Below are positions 1 through 7,965 of a stretch of DNA of 50,920 bases, one piece after another. Each line of letters starts with the position of its first letter. Within the stretch, counting starts at the first letter, position 1. Location: assembly GCA_934486735.1 (NCBI GenBank), contig CAKSQL010000018.1, positions 1 to 50,920 on the forward strand, in the 5' to 3' direction. The notes under the pieces are model-generated. The model ran no database searches. It saw nothing but the letters and a program-made list of their open reading frames with translations, and was not told the origin of the DNA. Source of the stretch: an uncultured Clostridia bacterium (GTDB lineage: Bacteria > Bacillota > Clostridia > UBA1381). Made by a program: the position numbers and the translations under genes.

Positions 1-72
1 GCTTTAGAGTTCGTCGGTAACTACGCCTCGGTGGACTTTCACCACAGAGCATTGATATGCCCGTCATACTAA
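1..72 (+). CDS. 3' end of an unidentified gene (partial)
   Basis: Frame 1 is open from the first base to a TAA at 70-72, giving about 23 residues that end in HHRALICPSY. The other two forward frames stop within the first 18 bases. The stop is followed at once by a strong hairpin with a T run, which is what a real gene end would show. The fragment is too short to assign to a family. Confidence 0.3.
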   Translation, partial: ALEFVGNYASVDFHHRALICPSY

Positions 73-112
73 AAAATACACTGTCCTAAAATTTTAGAAC
101 AGTGTATTTTTT
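71..112. terminator. Bidirectional rho-independent terminator
   Basis: A 42-base near-perfect palindrome with 21-base arms and one G-U wobble starts in an A run and ends in a T run, so it can work on both strands. On the minus strand it contains the stop codon of the MFS transporter (94-96). On the plus strand it directly follows the TAA of the partial gene at the window edge. Confidence 0.8.
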
Positions 113-1266
113 GATTTTTTAAATAATTGCACAAGTGACACTATATACAGACTGAATAATATCAATAGATAAAACGGGAATATAGCCGTTGACAGCCTTT
201 GAGCAAGTACTCCAAAAAGCCATGGCATAGCCATTATGCCGATATATGCCGCAGTCTGCTGAAATCCCATAATTGCTCCCGAGATATCTCTGCCGAACAG
301 GCTCGGTGTAAGATGAGACAGATTCGGAAATATCGGTCCGATCCCCAAGCCAAGCAAAAACAAAGCCGCCGCGGCTATCCATGCAGATAAATTCATAACA
401 AGAGTAACGAGCGACACGAATACAATCGCTGCCGATATGGCTATAATTCTTCGTCTCCCCAATTTTTTTGAAAAGATTCCCGAAAAAAATCTTCCGGCTG
501 TCATTCCTATGTAAAACATCATTGTTATCTGCGCTGCACTTCCGGGCTTTATTCCCTTTGCCTCGCAAAAATAACTGCTGCACCATCCGCCGGCAGTCAG
601 TTCTGTCGCACATGAAGTTAAAAAAGCAAATGCGCTCACACGTGCTTTAGGCATTCTCATCATTTGCCGCACGCTCAATATTTTTATCTCCGAATCGGTA
701 TCATCTCCCGCTTTGCAATCCGTACATTTTCTCCAAAAAGGAAGCGCCGCAATTGCAATTACCGAGATAATGCTCTGAATGGAAGCTATAATTATATATC
801 CCTTTCGCCAATTATTGTCCGCACCCAATGCAGATGCGATGATATACGGACTCACCGCCACTCCCAATCCGTAAAAGCAATGCAGAAAGCTCATCTTAGC
901 TGCGCTGAAATGTAATGCCACAAAGTTATTAAGAGCCGTATCAATGGAGCCTGCCCCCAATCCGAGCGGAATCGCCGCAACAAAGAAATATATCGGATTT
1001 GGGGCGATGGCATAAGCAAACAAAGCCGCTGCCGTCATGACAGTGCTTATCGCTGTCACTCCCCCAACTCCGAATTTTTTTATCGCTCTTGCACTTACAA
1101 GACTGGATATTATCGTGCACGCACTCACCGTCGATGTGATATAACCTGCAAGTGAAATAGGCAAATTAAGTTCCCTATAAATAACCGGCCACGCCGTACC
1201 CAATACAGAGTCCGGCAATCCGACACCGATAAAGCATATTAAAATCACGAAAAACAATGTTGTCAT
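94..1266 (-). CDS. MFS transporter
   Basis: The 390-residue protein is strongly hydrophobic along its whole length, with about 12 membrane segments, and has a cytoplasmic loop with basic residues near residues 60-65 (RAIKKFG) as in the major facilitator superfamily. The N-terminal half has GLGAGSIDTALNNF and HCFYGLGVAVSP stretches that recall the fucose-permease-like (FHS) branch, but the substrate cannot be read from sequence. The start has GGTGAT upstream. The gene begins 17 bases after the hydrogenase stop, so it is probably co-transcribed with it. The terminator overlaps its stop codon. Confidence 0.85.
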   Translation of the reverse strand: MTTLFFVILICFIGVGLPDSVLGTAWPVIYRELNLPISLAGYITSTVSACTIISSLVSARAIKKFGVGGVTAISTVMTAAALFAYAIAPNPIYFFVAAIPLGLGAGSIDTALNNFVALHFSAAKMSFLHCFYGLGVAVSPYIIASALGADNNWRKGYIIIASIQSIISVIAIAALPFWRKCTDCKAGDDTDSEIKILSVRQMMRMPKARVSAFAFLTSCATELTAGGWCSSYFCEAKGIKPGSAAQITMMFYIGMTAGRFFSGIFSKKLGRRRIIAISAAIVFVSLVTLVMNLSAWIAAAALFLLGLGIGPIFPNLSHLTPSLFGRDISGAIMGFQQTAAYIGIMAMPWLFGVLAQRLSTAIFPFYLLILFSLYIVSLVQLFKKSKNTLF

Positions 1267-1283
1267 AAAATCACCACTTCATC

Positions 1284-2711
1284 TTATTTCAGTACGGATA
1301 TAGCATCGGTAATCGTTTTTTCATGTGCTTCCATGCCATATTTATCAACCTCAGCCTTATTCTTTTCACCGTGAGTCAAGCAACCTGCACCGCCGATGCA
1401 GCCGCCCACACATGCCATGCCCTCAATAAAGTTAGCATCAAGCAGGTTTCGGCTTTTCTTGATAAGCGCAACCCTACATTCCTCGATTCCGTCGCAAGAA
1501 TGTGATTTAAGCTCAAAATCATCATAGCCATGCTCTTTCAAGCCTTCTTTAACTGCATCGGCAAGACCTCCGCAGCGTGCAAATATTCTGCCGAAATACG
1601 ATGCGTTATCAAGATAATTTTCTTCTAATGTTGTTATATCCAAATCACGGCTGTCAAACAATGCCTGCAATTCTTCAAATGTTATGCACACATCTACATA
1701 CGGCTTGACTTCATCCTTTTGAACTTCCATTTTCTTAGCCGTACACGGACCTATAAAAACAATTTTTGCTGTTTTATCGGTCTTTTCCTTGATATACTTC
1801 GCAATTGTTGCCATCGGCGACAAATTGTGCGAAATATACGGCTTAAGAGCAGGATAGGATTTATTTATAAAATCCACAAATGCAGGACAGCATGAGCTTG
1901 TCAAAAATCCCTTTTCCGCCAATTCCTCAGACTCCGCATATGCCACCATATCAGCACCAAGCGCCGCCTCGACAACAGTATGGAATCCGAGCTTTTTGAG
2001 TCCTGTTATAACCTGACCAAGCTTTGCATAGGTAAACTGACTCGAAATAGACGGAGCAACCAAAGCGTACACTTTATACTTTGAATTATTCTCGCTCTTT
2101 TGTATCATATCAATACAATCCAAAATATATGACTTATCGGTAATTGCGCCGAACGGACACTGATACACGCATGCTCCGCATGCGATGCACTTATCATTGT
2201 CAATCTTTGCTGCCAGGTTTTCGTTCATTGAAATAGCTTTTACTTTACATGCACTCTGACACGGGCGCTTCATGTTTACAATTGCCGAGAACGGACAAAC
2301 CTTTGCACATGCTCCGCAATTTACACATTTTGATTTATCAATGTGTGCTACATGGTTGCTGTCAAACGAAAGCGCTCCCTTTTTGCACACATCCTCACAC
2401 CGGTGTGCAAGACAGCCCCTGCATGAATTTGTAACTTCATATCCGCACATCGGACACTCATCGCACGCTATTTCTATAACTTCAATAACATTGGAGTTTT
2501 CCTTGTGACCTCCCATTGCCATCTTTACTCGTTCGCTCAAAATGGCACGCTCTTTATATACGCAGCACCTCATTGTAGGCGTGTTTCCCGGCACAATTGT
2601 TTTTGGAATCTCCGTAATATTTTCAAGCAAAGTACCATTCCACGCTTGTCTTGCCACTTCACGCAAAACCTTATATTTCAAATGCTGAACTTTGGTATCA
2701 AATTTTCTCAT
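1284..2711 (-). CDS. [FeFe] hydrogenase, group-B-like monomeric type
   Basis: This 475-residue protein should use the H-cluster to evolve, oxidise or sense H2 with ferredoxin-type electrons. A Cys-rich N-terminal stretch (C83-C109) is followed by two [4Fe-4S] motifs (C129/132/135/139 and C175/178/181/185) and the hydrogenase large-subunit domain. H-cluster motifs are visible: SSCCPAF (C274 proton-relay position, C275 ligand), GPCTAKK (C323) and EGMACVGGC (C434, C438). The usual MPC of motif 2 is GPC and the Trp of motif 1 is Phe, which from memory fits the poorly characterised group B (Clostridium pasteurianum CpIII-like) rather than group A. The start has GAAAGGA 12 bases upstream. A [2Fe-2S] ferredoxin gene lies just upstream. 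The HydEFG maturation genes are not in the window. Confidence 0.88.
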   Translation of the reverse strand: MRKFDTKVQHLKYKVLREVARQAWNGTLLENITEIPKTIVPGNTPTMRCCVYKERAILSERVKMAMGGHKENSNVIEVIEIACDECPMCGYEVTNSCRGCLAHRCEDVCKKGALSFDSNHVAHIDKSKCVNCGACAKVCPFSAIVNMKRPCQSACKVKAISMNENLAAKIDNDKCIACGACVYQCPFGAITDKSYILDCIDMIQKSENNSKYKVYALVAPSISSQFTYAKLGQVITGLKKLGFHTVVEAALGADMVAYAESEELAEKGFLTSSCCPAFVDFINKSYPALKPYISHNLSPMATIAKYIKEKTDKTAKIVFIGPCTAKKMEVQKDEVKPYVDVCITFEELQALFDSRDLDITTLEENYLDNASYFGRIFARCGGLADAVKEGLKEHGYDDFELKSHSCDGIEECRVALIKKSRNLLDANFIEGMACVGGCIGGAGCLTHGEKNKAEVDKYGMEAHEKTITDAISVLK

Positions 2712-2784
2712 GAAATTACCATTCCTTTCTGTGCAAGCCGCACAAGATAAGTTATCTTTTATTTCGGCAACAGGAAAGCAAATA

Positions 2785-3024
2785 TCACAAACTGCTTAAA
2801 ATATTTTCCGCAAAGAATTTCTCGGTCTCGTCCGGAGTTACCGAAAAAAACTTTCCGTCAACCGTTACGCACACTCCCTGCTCACACTTTCCTATACAAA
2901 ATGTTCCCGAAAGCTCTACTTTATCGGCAAGCTTATTTTCGTCAATAAGCCGTCTAAGCTCTTCTACCACAAAACGTGAGCCTTTAACATGACATGATGA
3001 GCCGATGCATACAACAACTTTCAT
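2785..3024 (-). CDS. Thioredoxin-fold [2Fe-2S] ferredoxin (NuoE-like)
   Basis: The 79-residue protein has the four-cysteine pattern of thioredoxin-like [2Fe-2S] ferredoxins: CIGSSC near the N-terminus and CIGKC in the middle. It is about the size of the free-standing domain and half of a NuoE/HydC subunit. It lies about 70 bases upstream of the hydrogenase in the same direction, so it is a likely electron partner. The start has AAAGGATGA about 10 bases upstream. No NuoF-like partner is present, which argues against a classical bifurcating HydABC complex. Confidence 0.85.
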   Translation of the reverse strand: MKVVVCIGSSCHVKGSRFVVEELRRLIDENKLADKVELSGTFCIGKCEQGVCVTVDGKFFSVTPDETEKFFAENILSSL

Positions 3025-3100
3025 TTATATTGTCATCCTTTCTATTAGATAAGACAAAACACCATATTCTTTTTGTTCTGCCCCAAACAAGCTGCTTTTT

Positions 3101-3418
3101 TTATGCCGCCTGCGCTGCTGCGCGGTCAGCTGCCTCATCAAGCTTCTTGTTTCTGAAATAAAGACCTACGTCAATTGAAATTTCAATGAAGTTCAAAACG
3201 TAGAAGAAGAAACTCAAAAAGAATATAAATCCTGAGCCTCCGTCCATTGTTTGTATTATTTTTCTTGCAATTCCGCAGGCATAGCCTATCAGCAAAAATA
3301 CTTCAAAAAACAGGCTCTTTCCCTTTGCTGTTCTTGATACGATAGACTTATGAATTGAAATAGGCCATGACAAACCGAAACAAAAAATCGTTAAAGCCTC
3401 AAGTAAATCTGTTATCAT
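3101..3418 (-). CDS. Small three-helix membrane protein, SemiSWEET/PQ-loop-like
   Basis: The 105-residue protein has three predicted membrane segments (about 5-22, 38-55 and 64-88) and an Ala-rich, charged tail. The first helix and following loop read GLSWPISIHKS then TAKGKSLFF. This resembles the PQ-loop signature (hydrophobic, W/Y-P, Q/S, then S-x-KG-x-S) of bacterial SemiSWEETs, which have about this length and three helices. The assignment is by motif only. It sits between the fumarate reductase terminator and the ferredoxin/hydrogenase genes. A role in dicarboxylate, small-solute or redox-complex anchoring is possible but not shown. Confidence 0.6.
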   Translation of the reverse strand: MITDLLEALTIFCFGLSWPISIHKSIVSRTAKGKSLFFEVFLLIGYACGIARKIIQTMDGGSGFIFFLSFFFYVLNFIEISIDVGLYFRNKKLDEAADRAAAQAA

Positions 3419-3446
3419 TTTTATAAACTCTCTTTCTAAATTTTAA

Positions 3447-3494
3447 AAAATGCAGGACAAGGTATCACGCTTTTGCATGATACCTTTGCATTTG
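3447..3494 (-). terminator. Rho-independent terminator after the fumarate reductase flavoprotein
   Basis: A 12-bp stem (3459-3470 with 3475-3486, one wobble, TTTT loop) is extended by outer AAATGCA/TGCATTT arms. On the minus strand it is followed by a T run. It lies 13 bases after the frdA-like stop and marks the end of the mdh-fumC-hdr-flx-frd transcription unit. Confidence 0.8.
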
Positions 3495-3506
3495 TTTTTT
3501 AAATAA

Positions 3507-5102
3507 TTATTTTCTTCTGTAATCCGGCAAAAGCTTCGGCGAAACCATATCGGTCTTTATGCCTGCCGCTTCTCTTTCCTCATTGAATTTTGCGATATGG
3601 TCAAGAGTCAGCTCTCCAACCTTGGTTGTCTTTGCTTTGTTTGCCGCATTTGTTCCTGCATTTCTGCCGAATACAATTATATCCAAAAGCGAATTACCCA
3701 TAAGTCTGTTTCTGCCATGGATTCCGCCGACAGCCTCACCGGCAACAAACAAATTCTCAACATTCGTCGTCATGCCGTCAACGTTTATATCAAGACCGCC
3801 GTTTTGATAATGCAATGTGGGATATACCAAAATCGGCTCTTTTCTTATATCTATTCCATAGCTCATAAACATACGCATCATCGCAGGAATACGTTTTTCA
3901 ATTGTGCCCTCTCCGCCGATTTTCTCAATCATCGGAGTGTCAAGCCATACAGCCTTGCCGCTGCCTGTATCAACACCCTCTGCCCTATCCGAGCATTCGC
4001 GGATAATCGATGCTGCCGCAACATCACGTGTTTCAAGCGGATGCATGAACACCTTGCCGTCACGGTTTATAAGCTTTGCACCAAGCGAACGAACCTTTTC
4101 GGTAACGAGCGCACCAAATATCTGCTGCGGAAAAGCCGCACCCGTCGGATGATATTGGAGTGTATCCGCATACAAAAGCTTTGCACCTGCTCTGTACCCG
4201 AGAACAAGTCCGTCGGCTGTTGCACCGTAGTGGTTCGATGTCGGGAAGCCCTGATAGTGCATACGGCCTGCACCGCCGGTTGCAATTATAACCGTCTTTG
4301 CTCTTGCGACCATAAGCTCTTTTGTTTCCATATTCATCAGAACCGCACCGGCTGCCTTGCCGTCCTTATCGAGAATCAGCTCGATTGCCGAGGTGAAATC
4401 AACCACAGGTATGCCGCGATTCAAAACCTCATCACGCAGGGTACGCATAATTTCAGCACCGGAATAATCCTTTGCCGCATGCATTCTCTTGCGAGACGTT
4501 CCGCCACCATGCGTTGTAATCATAGTTCCGTCCTCAGCCTTATCAAACTCAACGCCAAGGTTATTAAGCCACTGTATAGCCTCCGGAGCATCACACACCA
4601 GCTTTGCAAGCAAATCTCTTTTTGCGGCAAAGTGTCCGCCGCCGAATGCATCCAAGAAATGTATCGCCGGGGAATCATTTTCCTTATCTGCTGCCTGGAT
4701 ACCACCCTCTGCCATCATTGTGTTTGCATCTCCGATTCTGAGCTTTGTCACAATCATGGTCTTTGCACCGGTATTGTCTGCTTCAATCGCAGCCGACGCA
4801 CCTGCACCGCCGCCGCCGATTATAAGCACATCTACATCATATGTTATATCGGAAAGGTCAACGTCCTCTGCCGATATTCTGCTCTTTGCCTGGAGCATTT
4901 CACAAAGCTCATGAGGTACTTCCTCTCCTTTGTTCGGACCTATTTTCAATTTTGAAAATTCGCCCTTTTTATAATCCGGATGATACGCCGCAAGGAGGTC
5001 GTCCTTTTCTTTAGCTGTCATACGGGTCGGTTCATACGCAATGTTCGCCTCACGCGCAGCCTCGACTGCCTTCAGCGATTCCTGAAATTCAGCTGAATAC
5101 AT
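3507..5102 (-). CDS. frdA: Fumarate reductase flavoprotein subunit (soluble type)
   Basis: The 531-residue protein belongs to the FrdA/SdhA/TfrA/L-aspartate oxidase family and is predicted to reduce fumarate to succinate. The FAD-binding IIGGGGAGASAA motif starts near residue 94. The four catalytic residues of the family are visible: H318 in HPTG, R338, H431 in HYQNGG and R466 in GRNRLMGNS. The position of the covalent-FAD histidine reads ANT (A126), so FAD should be bound non-covalently. An N-terminal extension of about 85 residues precedes the FAD fold, and only about 50 residues follow the last motif, shorter than membrane-bound FrdA. No FrdC/D membrane anchor is encoded nearby. A strong AGGAGGT site precedes the ATG, 13 bases after the FrdB-like gene. 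It could reduce a related enoate, but fumarase in the same operon supports fumarate. Confidence 0.85.
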   Translation of the reverse strand: MYSAEFQESLKAVEAAREANIAYEPTRMTAKEKDDLLAAYHPDYKKGEFSKLKIGPNKGEEVPHELCEMLQAKSRISAEDVDLSDITYDVDVLIIGGGGAGASAAIEADNTGAKTMIVTKLRIGDANTMMAEGGIQAADKENDSPAIHFLDAFGGGHFAAKRDLLAKLVCDAPEAIQWLNNLGVEFDKAEDGTMITTHGGGTSRKRMHAAKDYSGAEIMRTLRDEVLNRGIPVVDFTSAIELILDKDGKAAGAVLMNMETKELMVARAKTVIIATGGAGRMHYQGFPTSNHYGATADGLVLGYRAGAKLLYADTLQYHPTGAAFPQQIFGALVTEKVRSLGAKLINRDGKVFMHPLETRDVAAASIIRECSDRAEGVDTGSGKAVWLDTPMIEKIGGEGTIEKRIPAMMRMFMSYGIDIRKEPILVYPTLHYQNGGLDINVDGMTTNVENLFVAGEAVGGIHGRNRLMGNSLLDIIVFGRNAGTNAANKAKTTKVGELTLDHIAKFNEEREAAGIKTDMVSPKLLPDYRRK

Positions 5103-5115
5103 ATTTTTCTACCTC

Positions 5116-5790
5116 CTATTTCTCAATTTCTCTGTTGTTGTATAGCTCTTTGAGTTCTTCAATCGGCTTGCCCATTAATGCTTCTATAAGCTCAACAAAC
5201 GTTCCGTCCTTAATTTCCTTTACACGATTTTCCAAATGCTCTGACTTCGGAGCAAGATATTTTCCGTTTAAGCGACGTGCAAGCATTGCCACCTGCGGAT
5301 GAGATATCCCTGCCGGGCATCTTGATGAACAAACTCCGCACATAACACAATCAAAAGATTCCTCAGCGCACTTTTCAAATTCGCCGCGCTGAGCATATGC
5401 TATATACTGCATTACATTGAGTCCCTGTGTACAGCTTTTTGTGCAGGCATTACAACCGACGCAAGCATAGATTTCCGGATAAAGCTGTCTCATTATCTGC
5501 TCTGTCGGCTTTACCTTTTCTATATCATATACTTCTTTTACAAGCGGGAAAAAAGGCAGTGTTGCCACATACATGTTATCTTCTACTTTTGTCTGGCACG
5601 CAAGACATGTCTTAAGCTCTTTATCGCCCTTTATACGATAGATTGTCGCACAAGCTCCGCAAAATCCGTTTCGGCAGCCGCAGCCTCGTATAAGCTGATA
5701 TCCTGCATATTCCATTGCACGCATAATTGTCAGGTTATCCGGAACGCTGTACTTTTTGCCAAACAGATACACATTTACCATGTTATCCAT
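5116..5790 (-). CDS. frdB: FrdB/TfrB-like iron-sulfur subunit of fumarate reductase
   Basis: The 224-residue electron-transfer subunit has a [2Fe-2S] ferredoxin domain (C39, C44, C47 and C62 or C65) followed by two [4Fe-4S] motifs (C110/113/116/120 and C148/151/154/158). Classical FrdB/SdhB has a [3Fe-4S] third centre, but here the CxxCxxCxxxCP pattern looks like a full [4Fe-4S] site. It corresponds to the N-terminal part of archaeal TfrB without the C-terminal CCG (HdrB-like) domain, and a free-standing HdrB is encoded upstream in the same operon. It should pass electrons to the flavoprotein encoded directly downstream. The start has GGAGG 7 bases upstream. Confidence 0.85.
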   Translation of the reverse strand: MDNMVNVYLFGKKYSVPDNLTIMRAMEYAGYQLIRGCGCRNGFCGACATIYRIKGDKELKTCLACQTKVEDNMYVATLPFFPLVKEVYDIEKVKPTEQIMRQLYPEIYACVGCNACTKSCTQGLNVMQYIAYAQRGEFEKCAEESFDCVMCGVCSSRCPAGISHPQVAMLARRLNGKYLAPKSEHLENRVKEIKDGTFVELIEALMGKPIEELKELYNNREIEK

Positions 5791-5835
5791 ATAAAATCCT
5801 CCATTCAGCCGTGTTTAACCGGCAATTAAATTTAA

Positions 5836-6669
5836 TTAATACTCATCCGGAAGCTCATCAAGTTCGTCACATCTGAACACCGGACCGTCCTTACAGACAT
5901 ATTTTGCACCGATGTTACATCTGCCGCACTTGCCTATTCCGCATTTCATGCGAAGCTCCATTGTTGTATATACCTGAGTTTTATCGAATCCAAGCTCCTG
6001 CAAACCGGCAAGAGTGAATTTAATCATTATAGGCGGTCCGCAGAGAATCGCAATTTTGTCGGTCGAGAAACCAAGCTCTTTTACATAATTCGGAACAAAG
6101 CCCACATGTCCGTCCCATTCAGGCTGTTCGCGGTCGATTGTGAGGTGAACATTTACACCTGCATCCTTTGACCATTCGTCTATAATTTCTTTATAATCAA
6201 CCAAATCCTGCATGCTGCGCGAGCCGTACACAATATCGATTTTTCCATATCTGTCGCGGTAGTGACGGCAGTAATTTATAACCGAACGCAGAGGTGCAAG
6301 ACCGATACCGCCGGCGATAAAGAGCATATCATGTCCGGCAAATTCGGTATCCACCGGAAACGGTCTGCCGTAAGGCCCGCGAATTGTAATCTGCTGCCCC
6401 ACCTCCATTGAATGAAGCCATTCGGTAACACAGCCGCATTTCTTTATAGAAAACTCCATAAATTCCGTATTGGTCGGCGAAGATGTTATGGAGAACATTG
6501 CCTCGCCCACTCCCGGAACAGAAAGCATTGCACATTGTCCGGGCATATGCTCAAATGCCTTTTTTCCGTCCGGAGTTACCACACGAAAGGTTTTTACATC
6601 CGGAGTGTCTATCCGAATATCAGTCACCTCTCCGATAACCGGAATAAGAGGTTCTTTAATATTAACCAT
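5836..6669 (-). CDS. flxA: FlxA/AsrB-like FAD- and NAD(P)H-binding oxidoreductase
   Basis: The protein of about 277 residues has a ferredoxin-NADP reductase type fold. An FAD-binding beta-barrel comes first (PGQCAMLSVPG, then the RGPYGRPFP loop). An NAD(P)-binding domain follows (GGIGLAPLRSVI, then CGPPIMIKF). A C-terminal [2Fe-2S] motif reads CGIGKCGRC plus a later Cys. This is the layout of AsrB, HydG-like and FlxA proteins. It is the likely NADH entry point of the complex. The open frame extends to a GTG at 6702, but the internal ATG at 6681 lies inside the Shine-Dalgarno sequence (6681-6689), so the ATG at 6669 is chosen. It precedes frdB by 45 bases. Confidence 0.85.
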   Translation of the reverse strand: MVNIKEPLIPVIGEVTDIRIDTPDVKTFRVVTPDGKKAFEHMPGQCAMLSVPGVGEAMFSITSSPTNTEFMEFSIKKCGCVTEWLHSMEVGQQITIRGPYGRPFPVDTEFAGHDMLFIAGGIGLAPLRSVINYCRHYRDRYGKIDIVYGSRSMQDLVDYKEIIDEWSKDAGVNVHLTIDREQPEWDGHVGFVPNYVKELGFSTDKIAILCGPPIMIKFTLAGLQELGFDKTQVYTTMELRMKCGIGKCGRCNIGAKYVCKDGPVFRCDELDELPDEY

Positions 6670-6942
6670 TGCTATAACCATTCCTTTCCGTGCCGTTGGC
6701 ACAAAATATTAGTTCTTAGTCTGCATAAATAAATTTTCATAAGCATATTATTCTGACAAAACGCCGCATCAAGCAGCAGGCACAGCGCCGCACACGGATA
6801 CCGTCCCGTGCGTCAGAGCAGTGCTGCGGGCAATTTTATTCGTCCCTGAGGCTGAAAGAAAATTGTTCACAGGGCTGCTGTGTCGTGAGCGGTGCCGTAC
6901 ATGGGTACTGCCCCGAGCGTCAGAGTAGTGCTGTGGGCAATT
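6670..6942. repeat. Intergenic region with a 46-bp imperfect direct repeat
   Basis: This is the only large gap inside the otherwise tightly packed hdr-flx-frd operon. It holds two copies of a 46-base unit, at 6796-6841 and 6904-6949, identical at about 40 positions and both ending in GGGCAATTTTATTC. The second copy includes the stop codon of the upstream gene. Short GC-rich dyads such as CACGG/CCGTG occur in it. No gene is seen here. It may be a duplicated gene end, an attenuator or an mRNA processing site. Confidence 0.7.
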
Positions 6943-7965
6943 TTATTCAGCCGAACCTCCTAATTTTTTCATAACCTTTACTATATTCATCTGTATCGGA
7001 CACTTCGCCAAACATCTGCCGCAGCCTACGCAGGAAAATAGTCCGTCATTATTGGTTGGATAATATACAAGCTTATGCATAAATCTTTGGCGAAATCTTT
7101 CAAGCTGAGTGAGGCGGGGCTGACCTGCCGACATTTTGGTAAAGTCAGAGTACATGCATGAATCCCAGCAGCGAAAACGCTTTACACCATGACCTGTATT
7201 GAAGTCTTTGATATCATAGCACTGACATGTGGGGCACACAAAGGTGCATGTTCCGCAGCCGAGACAGCTTTCGGAAAGCTCTTTCCATTCCGGTGCATCA
7301 AAAAACTTGCTTGTCTTATCTGAACCAAATGCATCAGCTGTCAGATTTTTAAGCGGCAGCTTATCCAGTCTCTCCCGAATGATATTTTTTTCGTTTTCCG
7401 CTGTTTTTCCGTCATCTTCTTCGGTTATACTTTCAATCAGTTTCAGCAGATTTTCACCTTTTTCGGTTTTTGCGTCCATATAGATTGCATCGCTTGTTTT
7501 ATAGCACACAACATCGCCCTCCGGCTCTGATGCATCTATTCCAAACGTTTTGCAAAAGCATGTTTCAACCGGTCTTGAACACGCTGCCGAAACAATTATT
7601 CCATGCTCCCGGCGGTTTTTATAATACGAATCAACCGGCTCTGCCAAAAATACTCTGTCCAGAACTTCAAAGCTTTTTACATCACATGCGCGAACGCCGA
7701 AAATGACAAAATCCTCGGTTTCGCTGCGTGTATCTATTACCTCTATCGACTTTCCGTCAACCTTGAAATCCATAAGATTTTCAGTCTGAGGAAAGAAGAA
7801 ATCCTTTGCACTTCTGACGGTGTTGAGTGCGTCCGAGAGCTTTTTGCCCTCCTCCCACTTTTCAAACTTTGCTCCGGCTTTGGTATCAACCGGCAGATAA
7901 AGGCTTTTGTTTTCCGCTATCATAGCAAACATGCTATCCAATTTATCAAGTGATATTTTACGCAT
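6943..7965 (-). CDS. AsrA-like dicluster [4Fe-4S] protein (FlxB/FlxC-like)
   Basis: The protein of 340 residues resembles anaerobic sulfite reductase subunit A and the iron-sulfur subunits of Flx complexes. The C-terminal third carries two cluster motifs, CLGCGTCTFVCPTC and CVGCGRCLAKCP, with a Cys-containing RCWDSCMYSDF segment between them. The N-terminal half includes GVRACDVKSFEVLDRVF, seen in AsrA-type proteins. It should relay electrons between the FAD/NAD(P) subunit and the MvhD/Hdr side. A GTG at 7974 falls in the Shine-Dalgarno region, so the ATG at 7965 behind GAGGTGA is chosen. This gives an 8-base overlap with the preceding gene and suggests translational coupling. Confidence 0.82.
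   Translation of the reverse strand: MRKISLDKLDSMFAMIAENKSLYLPVDTKAGAKFEKWEEGKKLSDALNTVRSAKDFFFPQTENLMDFKVDGKSIEVIDTRSETEDFVIFGVRACDVKSFEVLDRVFLAEPVDSYYKNRREHGIIVSAACSRPVETCFCKTFGIDASEPEGDVVCYKTSDAIYMDAKTEKGENLLKLIESITEEDDGKTAENEKNIIRERLDKLPLKNLTADAFGSDKTSKFFDAPEWKELSESCLGCGTCTFVCPTCQCYDIKDFNTGHGVKRFRCWDSCMYSDFTKMSAGQPRLTQLERFRQRFMHKLVYYPTNNDGLFSCVGCGRCLAKCPIQMNIVKVMKKLGGSAE

Noticed and set aside
1284..3024. Electron-bifurcating HydABC hydrogenase
   Set aside because: Only a small [2Fe-2S] protein and a monomeric hydrogenase are present; no NuoF/HydB-like flavoprotein is encoded.
3597..4955. 452-codon open frame on the plus strand opposite the fumarate reductase flavoprotein
   Set aside because: The opposite strand encodes a protein with complete family motifs. 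The plus-strand translation is Cys/His-rich with no domain and no ribosome site, typical of a shadow frame.
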